This document shows, one piece after another, positions 41,278 through 50,672 of a stretch of DNA of 64,000 nt. Within the stretch, counting starts at the first letter, position 1; every line of letters starts with the position of its first letter. The notes beneath the pieces were generated by a model. That model searched no databases, was not told the origin of the DNA, and worked only from the letters and a program-made list of their open reading frames with translations. Made by a program: the position numbers and the translations under genes. Source of the DNA: G963667145 sp963676515 [NCBI: Candidatus Cloacimonadota bacterium] (lineage in GTDB: Bacteria; Cloacimonadota; Cloacimonadia; G963667145); contig OY781061.1 in the NCBI GenBank assembly GCA_963676515.1, positions 1,364,001 through 1,428,000 of the forward strand. The letters are read 5' to 3'.

Positions 41278-43188
41278 ATGGGTCTTAGTATAGCACAAAA
41301 AATAGTTAAAGAGCATATGGAACAAGGGCAAGCTGCCGTGGGACAAGAGGTTGCCTTGCGGATAGATCAGACTCTCACTCAGGACGCTACAGGCACTGCT
41401 GCTTATCTGCAGTTTGAGGCAATGGGAGTGAGACGAGTGCAAACCGAGCTTTCCGTGAGCTATGTCGATCACAACACGATACAGTCTGATTTTCGCAACG
41501 CTGACGACCATCGTTATTTGCAGTCGATAGCTGCCAAGTATGGGCTATATTTCTCTCGTCCGGGCAATGGCATCTGTCATCAGGTGCATTTGGAGCGGTT
41601 CGCTGTGCCGGGCAAGACATTGATTGGTTCCGACTCGCATACGCCCACGGCAGGCGGTGTGGGAGCTTTGGCAATGGGTGCAGGAGGTTTGGATGTGGCG
41701 ATGGCAATGGCAGGAGAGTGCTTTATTATTAAGTATCCTAAAGTGATGGGAGTAGAGCTCACAGGGAAATTGCCAGACTGGGTGAGTGCCAAAGATGTGA
41801 TACTGGAGGTGCTCCGCAGGATAGATGTCAAAGGCGGTGTGGGCTACATTATCGAATATTTTGGTGATGGTGTAAAGACGCTCAGCGTGCCAGATAGAGC
41901 CACGATTACCAATATGGGCACGGAAACAGGTTGCACCACTTCGATTTTTCCATCCGACGAGTTGACGAGAGAGTTTTTGATGGCACAAGGCAGAGGCGAG
42001 CAATGGCGAGAGCTTTTGCCCGATGCGGATGTGAAATACGACAAGGTCATTAGCATTGATATGACTCAGCTGGAGCCTTTGGCGGCTTGTCCGCATAGTC
42101 CTGGGTTGGTCAAGCCTGTGCGAGAGTTAGCAGGGATGAGCGTGCAGCAAGTGGGCATTGGCTCGTGCACTAACTCTTCTTTGCGAGATCTGTCGGTAGT
42201 GGCTGATGTGTTGGCTGGCAAGACGATAAGTGCCGATTTGCACTTGGTAGTGAACCCCGGCAGTCGTCAGGTGCTGGATCATTTGATAGATGATGGTAAA
42301 TTTTCGGCTATAGTCCGCAGTGGAGCGAGGATAATGGAAAACGCTTGTGGTGCTTGCATCGGTATGGGTGCTGCTCCTTCTAGTGGGGCGGTGAGTGTGC
42401 GAACCTACAACCGTAACTTTTTCGGCAGAAGCGGAACAAAAGATGCACAGGTCTATCTGGTGTCGCCTGAGACAGCGGTGGCTACTGCTCTCAAAGGTAA
42501 ATTTACCGACCCGAGAACTTTGGCTGTTGATTACCCGCAATTCAGTTTGCCAGAGCGGTTCAAGATTAACGATAATATGATAATTCCGCCTCAGTCGGGG
42601 GCAAATATAGAAATATTACGAGGACCTAACATCGTTGCATTGCCAGAGTTTACAGCGTTGCCAGCGAGTCTGACAGGCGAAGTGCTCCTCAAGCTGGAAG
42701 ACAACATCACCACCGACCACATAATGCCAGCAGGGGCTAAGATTTTGCCGCTTCGCTCTAATATCCCTGAGATTTCTAAGTATGTGTTTGAGATGGTGGA
42801 TGATACCTTTGCTGCTAGAGCTTTGCAGGTTCAAGGTGGATTTCTGCTCGCTGGGGAAAATTATGGACAAGGCTCTAGTCGTGAGCATGCGGCTCTGGCT
42901 CCCAAGTATCTGGGCGTAAAAGCGGTGATAGCGAAAAGTTTTGCTCGCATACATCTGGCGAATCTTATCAACTTTGGAATCGTTCCTTTAACTTTTGTAA
43001 ATCCAGACGATTACGACAAGCTGGAGCAAGGCGAGGAAATATCTATTCAGATAAACAATCTCAAAGATGCGAAAATTTATTTGCAAGCTGGCGAAAAAAA
43101 GATAGAGCTTTGCCACTCTTTGTCGCCTTTGGATGCAGAGATACTGAAAGCTGGTGGAAAGCTAGCTTGGGTAAAAGAGAAAAAATGA
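41278..43188 (+). CDS. acn: Aconitate hydratase
   Basis: Aconitase, 636 aa, interconverting citrate and isocitrate with a [4Fe-4S] cluster. Cluster cysteines are in GIGSCTNSS and ENACGACIGMG. GSDSHTPTAGGVGALAMGAGG and, in the swivel domain, GENYGQGSSREHAAL are characteristic. The compact size (about 640 aa) is the type common in anaerobes and related to mitochondrial aconitase. ATG at 41278 after GGAGAAAAGT is chosen over an upstream non-ATG start at 41254. It overlaps the next gene by ATGATGA. Icd is 2.6 kb downstream, so the two enzymes lead to 2-oxoglutarate. Confidence 0.96.
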   Translation: MGLSIAQKIVKEHMEQGQAAVGQEVALRIDQTLTQDATGTAAYLQFEAMGVRRVQTELSVSYVDHNTIQSDFRNADDHRYLQSIAAKYGLYFSRPGNGICHQVHLERFAVPGKTLIGSDSHTPTAGGVGALAMGAGGLDVAMAMAGECFIIKYPKVMGVELTGKLPDWVSAKDVILEVLRRIDVKGGVGYIIEYFGDGVKTLSVPDRATITNMGTETGCTTSIFPSDELTREFLMAQGRGEQWRELLPDADVKYDKVISIDMTQLEPLAACPHSPGLVKPVRELAGMSVQQVGIGSCTNSSLRDLSVVADVLAGKTISADLHLVVNPGSRQVLDHLIDDGKFSAIVRSGARIMENACGACIGMGAAPSSGAVSVRTYNRNFFGRSGTKDAQVYLVSPETAVATALKGKFTDPRTLAVDYPQFSLPERFKINDNMIIPPQSGANIEILRGPNIVALPEFTALPASLTGEVLLKLEDNITTDHIMPAGAKILPLRSNIPEISKYVFEMVDDTFAARALQVQGGFLLAGENYGQGSSREHAALAPKYLGVKAVIAKSFARIHLANLINFGIVPLTFVNPDDYDKLEQGEEISIQINNLKDAKIYLQAGEKKIELCHSLSPLDAEILKAGGKLAWVKEKK

Positions 43189-43646
43189 TGAAAAATAAAG
43201 AAGATAAAAATTTGTCGCCAAGAAATGAGATGGATTTCCTGCGGGAAGTGCTAAAAGACCCTTTTTATAGTCAAGTGTACACGATGCTTAAAGCTGATTT
43301 TCAAGCAATTTATACACATTCCCAAGGCATTATGGGGCTTGCCACGATTTGTCTTACAATTACAGGATTTTCTGGTCCAAGGATAGCGGCGTCCAGTGTA
43401 TTTTCTCGCTTTAGCATCGCCATAGGTTTGGCACTGGTGATACTGTCCGTCTTTTTTTTGCTCTTGGGTCCTATCTATCCCAAATGGATGAGCAACCTCA
43501 AAGGTCTGGAATTGCAACGAGTTTTTTCTATTTACTTCCAGCGACGAGATTCTCGCACTTTCAAATACAGGTTGGCTTTGGTTACTTTGGTGATTGGGCT
43601 TAGTTTTTATGTGGCGAGCGTGATTGGTTATTTGCTGTCGCTATAG
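43185..43646 (+). CDS. Hypothetical membrane protein coupled to aconitase
   Basis: A 153-aa protein with a charged, soluble N terminus (about 1-45) and three predicted helices (about residues 48-66, 73-97 and 127-150). The middle loop has LELQRVFSIYFQRRDSRTFKYR. I recognise no family. The ATG overlaps the aconitase stop, so it is translationally coupled, though metabolic linkage is not evident. Confidence 0.7.
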   Translation: MMKNKEDKNLSPRNEMDFLREVLKDPFYSQVYTMLKADFQAIYTHSQGIMGLATICLTITGFSGPRIAASSVFSRFSIAIGLALVILSVFFLLLGPIYPKWMSNLKGLELQRVFSIYFQRRDSRTFKYRLALVTLVIGLSFYVASVIGYLLSL

Positions 43647-43699
43647 ACATTATATTTCAAAAATCAGGAAAAGGAAAAAATAATAGAAAGGTAGAGATA

Positions 43700-44977
43700 A
43701 TGAAAGAACTGATTTTGGAACTTTTAAGACAAGAGGTGAAACCAGCAATGGGTTGTACTGAGCCAATAGCTGTGGCTTTAGCGGCTGCTAAAGTGAGGGA
43801 ATTTTGCGATTCTGACGAATTTGACAAGATGCAGATAATTCTTAGTGCAAACATTTTCAAAAATGGATTGGCTGTGGGGATACCTCACACAAATTTTACA
43901 GGACTCGATGTAGCAGGTTTGGTTGGATATTGGCAGGGAAATGCGAACGCTGGCTTGGAGGTTTTGGCAGATGTAGATGAAAGCAAACTCCCAGAGTTTA
44001 GCAAATTTTTGCCGAAAGTAGAAGTGAGTATCGCCGATACAGAGCAAAAGGTTTTCGTGCAGATCATTGTCGAGGCGAAGGGCAAGAAGTGTCAGGCGAC
44101 TATTCAGGAGTTGCACGATAATTTTACAGATTATGGTCCAGTGGAAGATTTGGTGGTGCTACAAGTGGTGGACAAGAGCAGCCAAAGCACTCCGAATAAA
44201 TTTGCCAAGATTTTCGCTCTGGATGTCTACGAGATAATCCAAGAGGTAGAAAAAATACCCACAGAAGAGATTCTCTTTATGTTGGACGGTGCGAGGATGA
44301 ACGAAGCGGTGGCAAAAATGGGGCTGGAAAAGAAAATGGGAATGGGAGTGGGTTACACCATCAAGGAGTTGGTCGCAGAAGGCAGGATCGGCAATCACTT
44401 ACCGACGATTGCCTCTCAGCTGACGGCAGCTGCTGCGGATGTGCGGATGTCGGGAGCAGATGTGCCAGTGATGAGCTCTAATGGCAGTGGTAACAACGGT
44501 CTGACGGCGATTTTGCCGCTGGTGGCATACGCCAAGATATATCACCCCAGTGACGAAGATTTAGCCAAAGCGATAGCCATCTCGCATCTGGTGAACTCCT
44601 ATGTGAAAAACAGTATTGGTAGATTATCGCCGATTTGTTCGTGTGGAGTGTCCGCGGGAGCTTCTAGCTCGGCTGGCTTGGTGTGGTTGATGGGTGGCGA
44701 CAGAGAGCAAATCGAGGGAGCTGTGAAAAATGTGTTTGGTAATGTAGCTGGGATGCTCTGCGACGGAGCGAAAGACGGCTGTGCTCTCAAACTTTCCACA
44801 GCTGCTTATTTTTCGGTAGCCAGTGCACTTTTTGCGAGCAAGGGAACTATCATCAAAGCTGGTGATGGCATCATCGCCCAAACTCTGGAAGAGACTATCC
44901 ATAATCTGGGCAGAGTCAGCAAAGAGGGGCTGTATCCCGCTGATATGGCGATGATCGATGTGATGAGAAAAAATTGA
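43700..44977 (+). CDS. cyuA: L-cysteine desulfidase (CyuA/UPF0597 family)
   Basis: A 425-aa member of the UPF0597/CyuA family: PAMGCTEPIAVALAAAKV at the N terminus is diagnostic, GIPHTNFTGLDVAGLVG and SSNGSGNNGLTAILPLV follow, and the later cysteines in PICSCGVSAG and MLCDGAKDGCALKL are expected cluster ligands. The characterised members are oxygen-sensitive [4Fe-4S] enzymes that break L-cysteine into pyruvate, ammonia and sulfide. Some relatives act on serine. The ATG is preceded by AGAAAGGTAGAGATA. A short unknown gene follows with a 14-base gap. Confidence 0.9.
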   Translation: MKELILELLRQEVKPAMGCTEPIAVALAAAKVREFCDSDEFDKMQIILSANIFKNGLAVGIPHTNFTGLDVAGLVGYWQGNANAGLEVLADVDESKLPEFSKFLPKVEVSIADTEQKVFVQIIVEAKGKKCQATIQELHDNFTDYGPVEDLVVLQVVDKSSQSTPNKFAKIFALDVYEIIQEVEKIPTEEILFMLDGARMNEAVAKMGLEKKMGMGVGYTIKELVAEGRIGNHLPTIASQLTAAAADVRMSGADVPVMSSNGSGNNGLTAILPLVAYAKIYHPSDEDLAKAIAISHLVNSYVKNSIGRLSPICSCGVSAGASSSAGLVWLMGGDREQIEGAVKNVFGNVAGMLCDGAKDGCALKLSTAAYFSVASALFASKGTIIKAGDGIIAQTLEETIHNLGRVSKEGLYPADMAMIDVMRKN

Positions 44978-44991
44978 GGGATACGAAACAT

Positions 44992-45399
44992 ATGACGATT
45001 GTGGATAATAAACTAAGCAAGTTAGTTAGCTTTTTGAATAATAAACCGAAAGAAAAATTTAAGGTTGATTGCGTTTTAATCGATTTTGCTAAGATTGCCC
45101 AGATTAAACAAGAGGAAGAGGGTTCTAGCTCTTGGGCTAAAAGAGAGTTGAGCGACGAAGAGCGAAAAGCTTGTTTTCGGGAGAAACTGTCTTGCAAGTG
45201 TAAGAAATATACTGTGCATTTTACTCGGAAGTTCAAGTATGTTGAAATTGAGAAAGAAGAGCAAAAAATAAGAGTTTATCGAGAAGGGTTGCATCTGGGA
45301 AAAATGCAGGATCTTGCTGAGCTTATGCCCCGAGAAGGTGATGATTGGGTGGTAGCCAAGTTGCTCGATTGGGGAATTGCGACGAAAAAGAAATGGTGA
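44992..45399 (+). CDS. Hypothetical protein
   Basis: A 135-aa charged, Lys/Glu-rich soluble protein with no family I recognise. The central part has two cysteine pairs in ACFREKLSCKCKKYTVHFTRKFKY. I chose ATG at 44992, 11 bases after GAGGG; a TTG at 44974 would overlap the cyuA stop. It lies in the same direction as its neighbours. Confidence 0.55.
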   Translation: MTIVDNKLSKLVSFLNNKPKEKFKVDCVLIDFAKIAQIKQEEEGSSSWAKRELSDEERKACFREKLSCKCKKYTVHFTRKFKYVEIEKEEQKIRVYREGLHLGKMQDLAELMPREGDDWVVAKLLDWGIATKKKW

Positions 45400-45435
45400 T
45401 GAGTGGGAATGGAAAATTAAGGAAAGAAAACAAAA

Positions 45436-45816
45436 ATGACAGAGAAGAAATTATTTAAGATATTTAAAAATAAGTATAATGAGAAAACTGGAGTCTTAGA
45501 AGGAATTTTAACTTCAAAATATAAGATTAAAAAAGTTGAAAAATTAGTAACCGAAAAACCTGATAAACTCAAGTTTGAAAACGCAGAAGAAATTGAAATT
45601 GAAATTGAAGAGTATATAAGATGGATATACCTTGAAAAAGATAAAGTAAATTTTGTGGAATATTTTGTATGTAAACTTACTAATGAAACAAAGCTGATTC
45701 ATCTTCATGGAAGTGCATCTGAACCAACCGATTTTACTCTTGGTGATGTTAAGGAAGTTTATAGGTTTTGTGAAGATAGTGTGATAGAAGAATTAACTCC
45801 TGAGGAGCAAAAGTAG
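45436..45816 (+). CDS. Hypothetical protein, AT-rich
   Basis: A 126-aa protein, rich in Lys, Glu and Ile, without a recognised domain; the repeated EIEIEIEEYIRW stretch (about 55-66) suggests a beta strand or amphipathic helix. The DNA is strikingly more AT-rich than the neighbouring icd gene. Its stop is directly followed by the icd ATG. It may be a recently acquired small gene. Confidence 0.55.
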   Translation: MTEKKLFKIFKNKYNEKTGVLEGILTSKYKIKKVEKLVTEKPDKLKFENAEEIEIEIEEYIRWIYLEKDKVNFVEYFVCKLTNETKLIHLHGSASEPTDFTLGDVKEVYRFCEDSVIEELTPEEQK

Positions 45817-47037
45817 ATGAAAAAAATACAGATGCAAAATCCAATCGTGGAGATGGATGGCGATGAGATGACCCGTGTGGTGTGGCCGATGATCAAAGAT
45901 ATTTTGCTCAAGCCCTTCGTGGAGCTGAAGACGGAGTATTATGACCTGCACATCAAGAATCGGGACGACACCGACGACAAGGTGACACTAGCTGCGGCGG
46001 CAGCGATGAAGGTGCACAAAGTGGGGGTGAAGAACGCCACGATTACGCCTAACGCTGCCAGAGTGCAAGAGTACGACCTGAAAAAGATGTGGAAGAGTCC
46101 CAATGGCACGATTCGGGCTATTTTGGACGGCACGGTGTTTCGTCAGCCGATCATCGTCAAAAATGTGCGACCATTCGTGAGAAATTGGCAGAAGCCGATT
46201 ATTATCGGCAGACACGCTTACGGCGATGTTTATAAGAACGCAGAGATATTTGTAGACACTCCGGGCAAAGCAGAGCTGGTGTTCACGGATGACAAAGGGA
46301 ACGAGACTCGTAAGGAGATAGCCAGCTTCGATGGCAGCTCTACGGGCGTTTTGCAAGGGATGCACAATCTTACGGCATCGATTACTTCTTTTGCCAAGAG
46401 CTGCTTCGAGTATGCTCTGGACCAAAAAGTCGATTTGTGGTTCTCCAGCAAAGACACGATTTCCAAGATTTATGATCACCATTTTATGGATGTGTTCGCC
46501 GATTTGTATGAAAAAGATTACCAGCAAAAGTTCGCTGCAGCGGGGATAGAGTATCGCTATTTCCTCATAGACGGAGCGATAGCCAAGATTATGCAATGCA
46601 AAGGTGGACTGCTATGGGCGTGCAAGAATTACGATGGCGATGTGATGAGCGATATGCTCGCCTCCAGCTATGGCTCTTTGGCGATGATGAGTTCTGTCTT
46701 GGTTTCACCTTACGGCTATTTCCTCTACGATGCGGCACATGGCACGGTGCAAGACCTTTATTATCAACATCTTAAAGGCGAGGAGGTGTCCATCAATTCT
46801 ACAGCTTTGATTTTTGCTTGGAGCGGAGCTTTGGGCAAAAGAGGAGAGATGGATGGTAACAAGGAGCTGGTGAGATTTGCCAAGAAGTTGGAGAAAGCGA
46901 CGGTGAGCACGATAGAAGCAGGTTTGATGACGGGAGAGTTGGCGATGTTTGCGACGCCTAAGCCAGAGAAAATCGTTACAGGGGAAGAATTTTTGCAAGA
47001 GATAGGCAAAAGGTTGAAATCGCTTTTAGATGCCTAA
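45817..47037 (+). CDS. icd: Isocitrate dehydrogenase (NADP), eukaryotic-type dimer
   Basis: A 406-aa NADP-dependent isocitrate dehydrogenase of the homodimeric type II (eukaryotic-like) subfamily, distinct from the E. coli type. MDGDEMTRVVW is the N-terminal signature, KSPNGTIRAILDGTVFRQPI the substrate-binding stretch and GRHAYGDVYKNAE follows. The catalytic acidic region and ALIFAWSGAL are near residue 320-340. It oxidises isocitrate to 2-oxoglutarate with NADPH. The ftcD gene overlaps its 3' end by 8 bases. Confidence 0.95.
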   Translation: MKKIQMQNPIVEMDGDEMTRVVWPMIKDILLKPFVELKTEYYDLHIKNRDDTDDKVTLAAAAAMKVHKVGVKNATITPNAARVQEYDLKKMWKSPNGTIRAILDGTVFRQPIIVKNVRPFVRNWQKPIIIGRHAYGDVYKNAEIFVDTPGKAELVFTDDKGNETRKEIASFDGSSTGVLQGMHNLTASITSFAKSCFEYALDQKVDLWFSSKDTISKIYDHHFMDVFADLYEKDYQQKFAAAGIEYRYFLIDGAIAKIMQCKGGLLWACKNYDGDVMSDMLASSYGSLAMMSSVLVSPYGYFLYDAAHGTVQDLYYQHLKGEEVSINSTALIFAWSGALGKRGEMDGNKELVRFAKKLEKATVSTIEAGLMTGELAMFATPKPEKIVTGEEFLQEIGKRLKSLLDA

Positions 47038-47878
47038 CGAACTTTTCGAGACAGTTCCCAATGTGTCTGAAGGCAGAGATAGTGCCAAGATAGAGAGATT
47101 TGCTCAGGCGATAAAATCTGGCGGAGTCAGGCTCTTGGACTATTCGGCGGATGCAGATCATAACCGCTCGGTCTATACGCTGGTGGGCACGAGAGCCCAA
47201 CTCAGGCAATCACTGCTCAATCTGACAGAGCAGGCGGTAAAGCTGATAGACATGCGAAATCATAGCGGAGTGCACCCTTGTGTGGGGGCTTTGGATGTTT
47301 TGCCTATCATTCCCTTGCAAAATACAAATTTGGCACAAGCCAAAGATTTTGCTCTGCAGATGGCGAATTTGCTCTGGGAAAGATTTTCGCTACCATCTTT
47401 GCTATACGATTATCAAAAGTGCGGAAACAGACTAGCCGACTTTCGCAAGCATGGTTTGGCTGGACTTAGCAGATGCAAATTTGATGTGGGAAATAGACCT
47501 CATCCCACGGCTGGAGCGGTGGCTATCGCTGCTAGAGATTTTTTGATAGCTTACAATGTCAATTTGCTCGGAGGCGATATTCGTCTTGCTCGGCAAATTG
47601 CTCGTGCTATTCGTGAGAGCAGTGGTGGTTTCTCGGGAGTCAAAGCTCTGGGGCTCTATCTGCCAGAGCAAAATAAAGTGCAAGTTTCGATGAATATTAC
47701 CGACTATCGGAAAACGCCTCCGCGAAAAGTTTATGATAAAATAGCTGAGCTGGTCGGAGGACTGGGCGTAGTCTTGGAATCGGAATTGATAGGGCTGATG
47801 CCTAGTGATGCTCTTAGCGATGAGGATTATGTGGTGATGGGTTTGGAAGAGGAAATGGCGAAAAAAATCCAAGTATAA
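47030..47878 (+). CDS. ftcD: Glutamate formimidoyltransferase
   Basis: A 282-aa formiminotransferase that moves the formimino group of formiminoglutamate onto tetrahydrofolate, the last step of one histidine degradation route. NVSEGRD, DADHNRSVYT and HSGVHPCVGALDVLPI are typical of the domain, as are DVGNRPHPTAGAVAIAARDFL. It lacks the C-terminal cyclodeaminase domain of the mammalian enzyme. It overlaps icd by 8 bases, but no hutH/U/I genes are in the window, so its feed is unknown from here. Confidence 0.92.
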   Translation: MPNELFETVPNVSEGRDSAKIERFAQAIKSGGVRLLDYSADADHNRSVYTLVGTRAQLRQSLLNLTEQAVKLIDMRNHSGVHPCVGALDVLPIIPLQNTNLAQAKDFALQMANLLWERFSLPSLLYDYQKCGNRLADFRKHGLAGLSRCKFDVGNRPHPTAGAVAIAARDFLIAYNVNLLGGDIRLARQIARAIRESSGGFSGVKALGLYLPEQNKVQVSMNITDYRKTPPRKVYDKIAELVGGLGVVLESELIGLMPSDALSDEDYVVMGLEEEMAKKIQV

Positions 47879-47907
47879 AATTTCTCAAAACAAATAATCT
47901 TGATATC

Positions 47908-47938
47908 TTTTGGCAGTCGCAGAGAAAGAGTGCCAAAA
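47908..47938. promoter_or_regulatory. Inverted repeat upstream of htpG
   Basis: Arms TTTTGGCA (47908-47915) and TGCCAAAA (47931-47938) with a 15-base loop, followed after a few bases by TTGACA (47942-47947), a possible -35 of htpG. It could be a weak terminator for icd-ftcD or an operator for htpG. It is not the CIRCE sequence. Confidence 0.4.
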
Positions 47939-48009
47939 AAATTGACAAAATAATCTCCTCTTCAAATTTGGGTTTTAAAATCAATTAATTTAGAAGAAAG
48001 GAGATATTT

Positions 48010-49791
48010 ATGTCTAAAGGGAAGTTATCGATTCATACGGAAAATATTTTTCCGATTATCAAAAAATGGCTTTATTCTGAGCATGACATTTTCTTGAGAG
48101 AGCTTATCGCCAATGCGATAGATGCATTGTCCAAAAGAGAGACTCTGGACAAGAAAGCTAAGAAGAAAGATCTGAAAGTGAAAATCGAAGTTGATAAAGA
48201 GCAAAAATGCTTGCGGGTGATAGATAGTGGTGTGGGGATGAGTGCCGATGAGATCAAAAAGTATATTAATCAGATAGCTTTTTCTGGTGCGGAAGATTTT
48301 GTCGATAAATACAAAGACAAAGATATTATCGGTCATTTTGGGTTAGGATTTTATTCCAGCTTTATGGTGGCGGACAAGGTGACTATCGATTCTTTGTCTT
48401 ATCAGGATGATGCTCAGCCTGCTGCGTGGGAGTGTGAGGGTCAGACCGATTACAAAATGAGTGCAGGTAAACGCCAAGAGGTGGGGACTACGGTTACCAT
48501 TTATCTGAATAGCGACAGCAAAGATTATTTGGAGAGCTATAAGATAAAAGAGATCTTGGACAAATATTGCACTTTTATGCCTTATCCGATAGAGTTCGAC
48601 GGCAAGGTGGTCAACCAAAAAGAACCTTTGTGGGAAAAAGATCCCAAGAAAGTAAAAGATGCAGAGTATAAAGAGTTCTACAAAGAGTATTTTAACGATT
48701 GGCAAGAGCCTTTGTTTTGGATACATCTGAATGTCGATTATCCTTTCAATCTTAAAGGTATTTTGTATTTTCCCAAATTAAATGTGCACTCGATGCAAAA
48801 CACAGGGATGGTAAAGCTCTTTTGTAATAGGGTTTTTGTGGCTGATAATGTGAAGGAGCTTTTGCCAGAGTTCCTCTTATTGCTAAAAGGTGGCATAGAT
48901 ATTCCAGATATCCCACTGAATGTCTCCAGGAGCTTTTTGCAACACGATAAGCAGGTGCAAAAGATTACGGGTTACATTATTAAGAAGATAGCTGATGAGC
49001 TGAAAAGGGTGTTTAACAAGGATCGTGAAGGTTACCAAAAAATATGGGGAGATATCCAAAAGTATGTGAAATATGGTGTTCTTACTCAGGAAAAGTTCTT
49101 TGACGCTTGTAAAGATGTTGTTTTATTCCAGACCACAGAAAGTAAGTGGTTTACTTTGCCAGAGCTATTGGTGGAGCAGACCGAGGAAAAGAAGAAAGTG
49201 TTTTACTCCACAGATGCTCATTCGCCTTACATAGATGTGCTGGTAGCAGAAGGGAAGAAGGTTCTTTTGGCAGACGAAGTGCTGGACAATCATCTTTTCC
49301 AAAAATACGAGATGAGCGATACCAATTTGAGCTTTACGCGGGTGGATGCACAGGTGTCGGAGAGCATGGTGGATACTCAGAGCGTGGAAGAGATAGATGA
49401 GGATGGCAAAGGTGCTTCGGACAAGATTAAAGAGATATTTGAAAAGCAGATAAATGATAAGAAAGTCCAAGTGAAGGTGCAGGCACTCAAGATGAAAGAT
49501 GTGCCGGCGATGATCGTTTTCGATGAGCAGATGCGTCGCTTTATGGAGATGAATGCGACTATCGGGCAGAGCGAAGATAATTTGCCCATCACAGGCTATG
49601 AGTTGGTGATCAATATGAACAACAGCCTGATAAAAAAACTGAGTAAGATGGACAGTAAAAAAGATAATGAGAAGATAAAGCTTCTTTGCCTGTATGTGAA
49701 CGACTTGGCTCTGATTAAGCAAAACAATTTTACCCCTAAGAGATTACAGGAGTTTGCTAGGATGAGTGCTCAGATTTTGGAGATGGTATAA
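48010..49791 (+). CDS. htpG: Chaperone protein HtpG (Hsp90)
   Basis: Bacterial Hsp90, 593 aa, slightly shorter than the 610-640 usual. The GHKL ATPase domain has EHDIFLRELIANAIDAL, IDSGVGMSADEI and GHFGLGFYSSFMV. The middle and C-terminal dimerisation domains follow (FDEQMRRFMEMN near residue 507). It ATP-dependently helps late folding of client proteins. AGAAAGGAGATATTT is a strong ribosome site. It is followed by a bidirectional terminator. Confidence 0.96.
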   Translation: MSKGKLSIHTENIFPIIKKWLYSEHDIFLRELIANAIDALSKRETLDKKAKKKDLKVKIEVDKEQKCLRVIDSGVGMSADEIKKYINQIAFSGAEDFVDKYKDKDIIGHFGLGFYSSFMVADKVTIDSLSYQDDAQPAAWECEGQTDYKMSAGKRQEVGTTVTIYLNSDSKDYLESYKIKEILDKYCTFMPYPIEFDGKVVNQKEPLWEKDPKKVKDAEYKEFYKEYFNDWQEPLFWIHLNVDYPFNLKGILYFPKLNVHSMQNTGMVKLFCNRVFVADNVKELLPEFLLLLKGGIDIPDIPLNVSRSFLQHDKQVQKITGYIIKKIADELKRVFNKDREGYQKIWGDIQKYVKYGVLTQEKFFDACKDVVLFQTTESKWFTLPELLVEQTEEKKKVFYSTDAHSPYIDVLVAEGKKVLLADEVLDNHLFQKYEMSDTNLSFTRVDAQVSESMVDTQSVEEIDEDGKGASDKIKEIFEKQINDKKVQVKVQALKMKDVPAMIVFDEQMRRFMEMNATIGQSEDNLPITGYELVINMNNSLIKKLSKMDSKKDNEKIKLLCLYVNDLALIKQNNFTPKRLQEFARMSAQILEMV

Positions 49792-49813
49792 TATTTGATT
49801 TGTGTAAATAGGA

Positions 49814-49850
49814 AAAGAGCCACCTTATTTTTAAAGTGGCTCTTTCTTTT
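49814..49850. terminator. Bidirectional terminator between htpG and the stress operon
   Basis: Arms AAAGAGCCACCTT (49814-49826) and AAAGTGGCTCTTT (49833-49845, one G-T pair) with A-tract on one side and T-tract on the other, serving the convergent htpG and minus-strand operon. Confidence 0.85.
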
Positions 49851-49860
49851 TGTTTTTAGA

Positions 49861-50304
49861 TTATAACTTTGCTTTTTGTTCTTTTGTTAGCATGTCATAA
49901 CTTTTTTTCATCATCTCGATTCTACTTTGTTCTATCTTACCTTCGAGTTCATTGATGTTTTTGGCGTTGCTTTTAGCTTTGCTGAAATCTTGATTTTTCA
50001 GATTAACTCTTTGGTCAATTTTGGCTTTTTGTACATCTGTGCGAAGGCTGAAAACTTCATCGCGATGAGCTTTATGGATTGCTTCCATTTTTTCTTTTTG
50101 CTCAGCGGTGAGTTCAATATTTTCGAACATACGAGGTCTTCTTCTTTCAAGTTTTTGACATTGGTCATCACATTGCTCAGATTTTTGCCTAAATTCGCCT
50201 TGTCTTTGAGGTCTTTTGCCTTCCATCTTACCATCTTTTGCTCCGAAAGCAAAACAAGTTGCACTTAGGCTAACGATTACAAAAAATAAACATAATTTCT
50301 TCAT
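49861..50304 (-). CDS. Spy/CpxP-like periplasmic protein
   Basis: A 147-aa exported protein with a signal peptide (to about residue 20, cleavage near CFAFGA) and a Spy/CpxP-like helical core carrying two LTxxQ motifs: ELTAEQKEKMEAI (about 84-96) and LTKEQKAKL at the C terminus. Such proteins act as periplasmic chaperones or sensors in envelope stress. Its start overlaps the preceding gene's stop (ATGA). It is the last gene of the sigma/anti-sigma operon. Confidence 0.8.
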   Translation of the reverse strand: MKKLCLFFVIVSLSATCFAFGAKDGKMEGKRPQRQGEFRQKSEQCDDQCQKLERRRPRMFENIELTAEQKEKMEAIHKAHRDEVFSLRTDVQKAKIDQRVNLKNQDFSKAKSNAKNINELEGKIEQSRIEMMKKSYDMLTKEQKAKL

Positions 50305-50672
50305 TTTTCACTCCTTTTTTTTCCCTTTTCCTGAGTTTTATACTCTATTAAATATTCAATAAATTTTTCTTCTCTGTCGACGGTGATTTTGATCAAAGAG
50401 TCTTTGAGCATATCCATATCTTCTTTGCTGATATCTTCTTCTAGGAATTTGCAAATCAACCTATCTTTGGAACTGTTGGACTCTCGCATAACTTTCCTTA
50501 GATTATTTTTTTTACCATCCAAAAAATTTCTCAGAGATTCTCTTTTATGTTTTTTCATCTTCGGAGGACCCATAGGGGGGAATTTTTTTCTATTTTCGCA
50601 AGCCCTCGTAATAAAAATAATATTAAAAGCTAAAGAACAAAGCAATACGCCGTAAATGATCCATTTTTTCAT
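50301..50672 (-). CDS. Membrane-tethered CnrX/ZraP-like periplasmic sensor
   Basis: A 123-aa protein with one N-terminal membrane segment (about residues 4-21) and a periplasmic, lysine-rich helical domain. The pattern KKNNLRKVMRESNSSK and MDMLKDSLIKI, in an ECF sigma operon, resembles the CnrX/ZraP group of metal or envelope-stress sensors. PPMGPPKMKKHKRESL is a typical proline/methionine linker. It is coupled by 4-base overlaps to the anti-sigma gene and the Spy-like gene. Ligand unknown. Confidence 0.65.
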   Translation of the reverse strand: MKKWIIYGVLLCSLAFNIIFITRACENRKKFPPMGPPKMKKHKRESLRNFLDGKKNNLRKVMRESNSSKDRLICKFLEEDISKEDMDMLKDSLIKITVDREEKFIEYLIEYKTQEKGKKRSEK

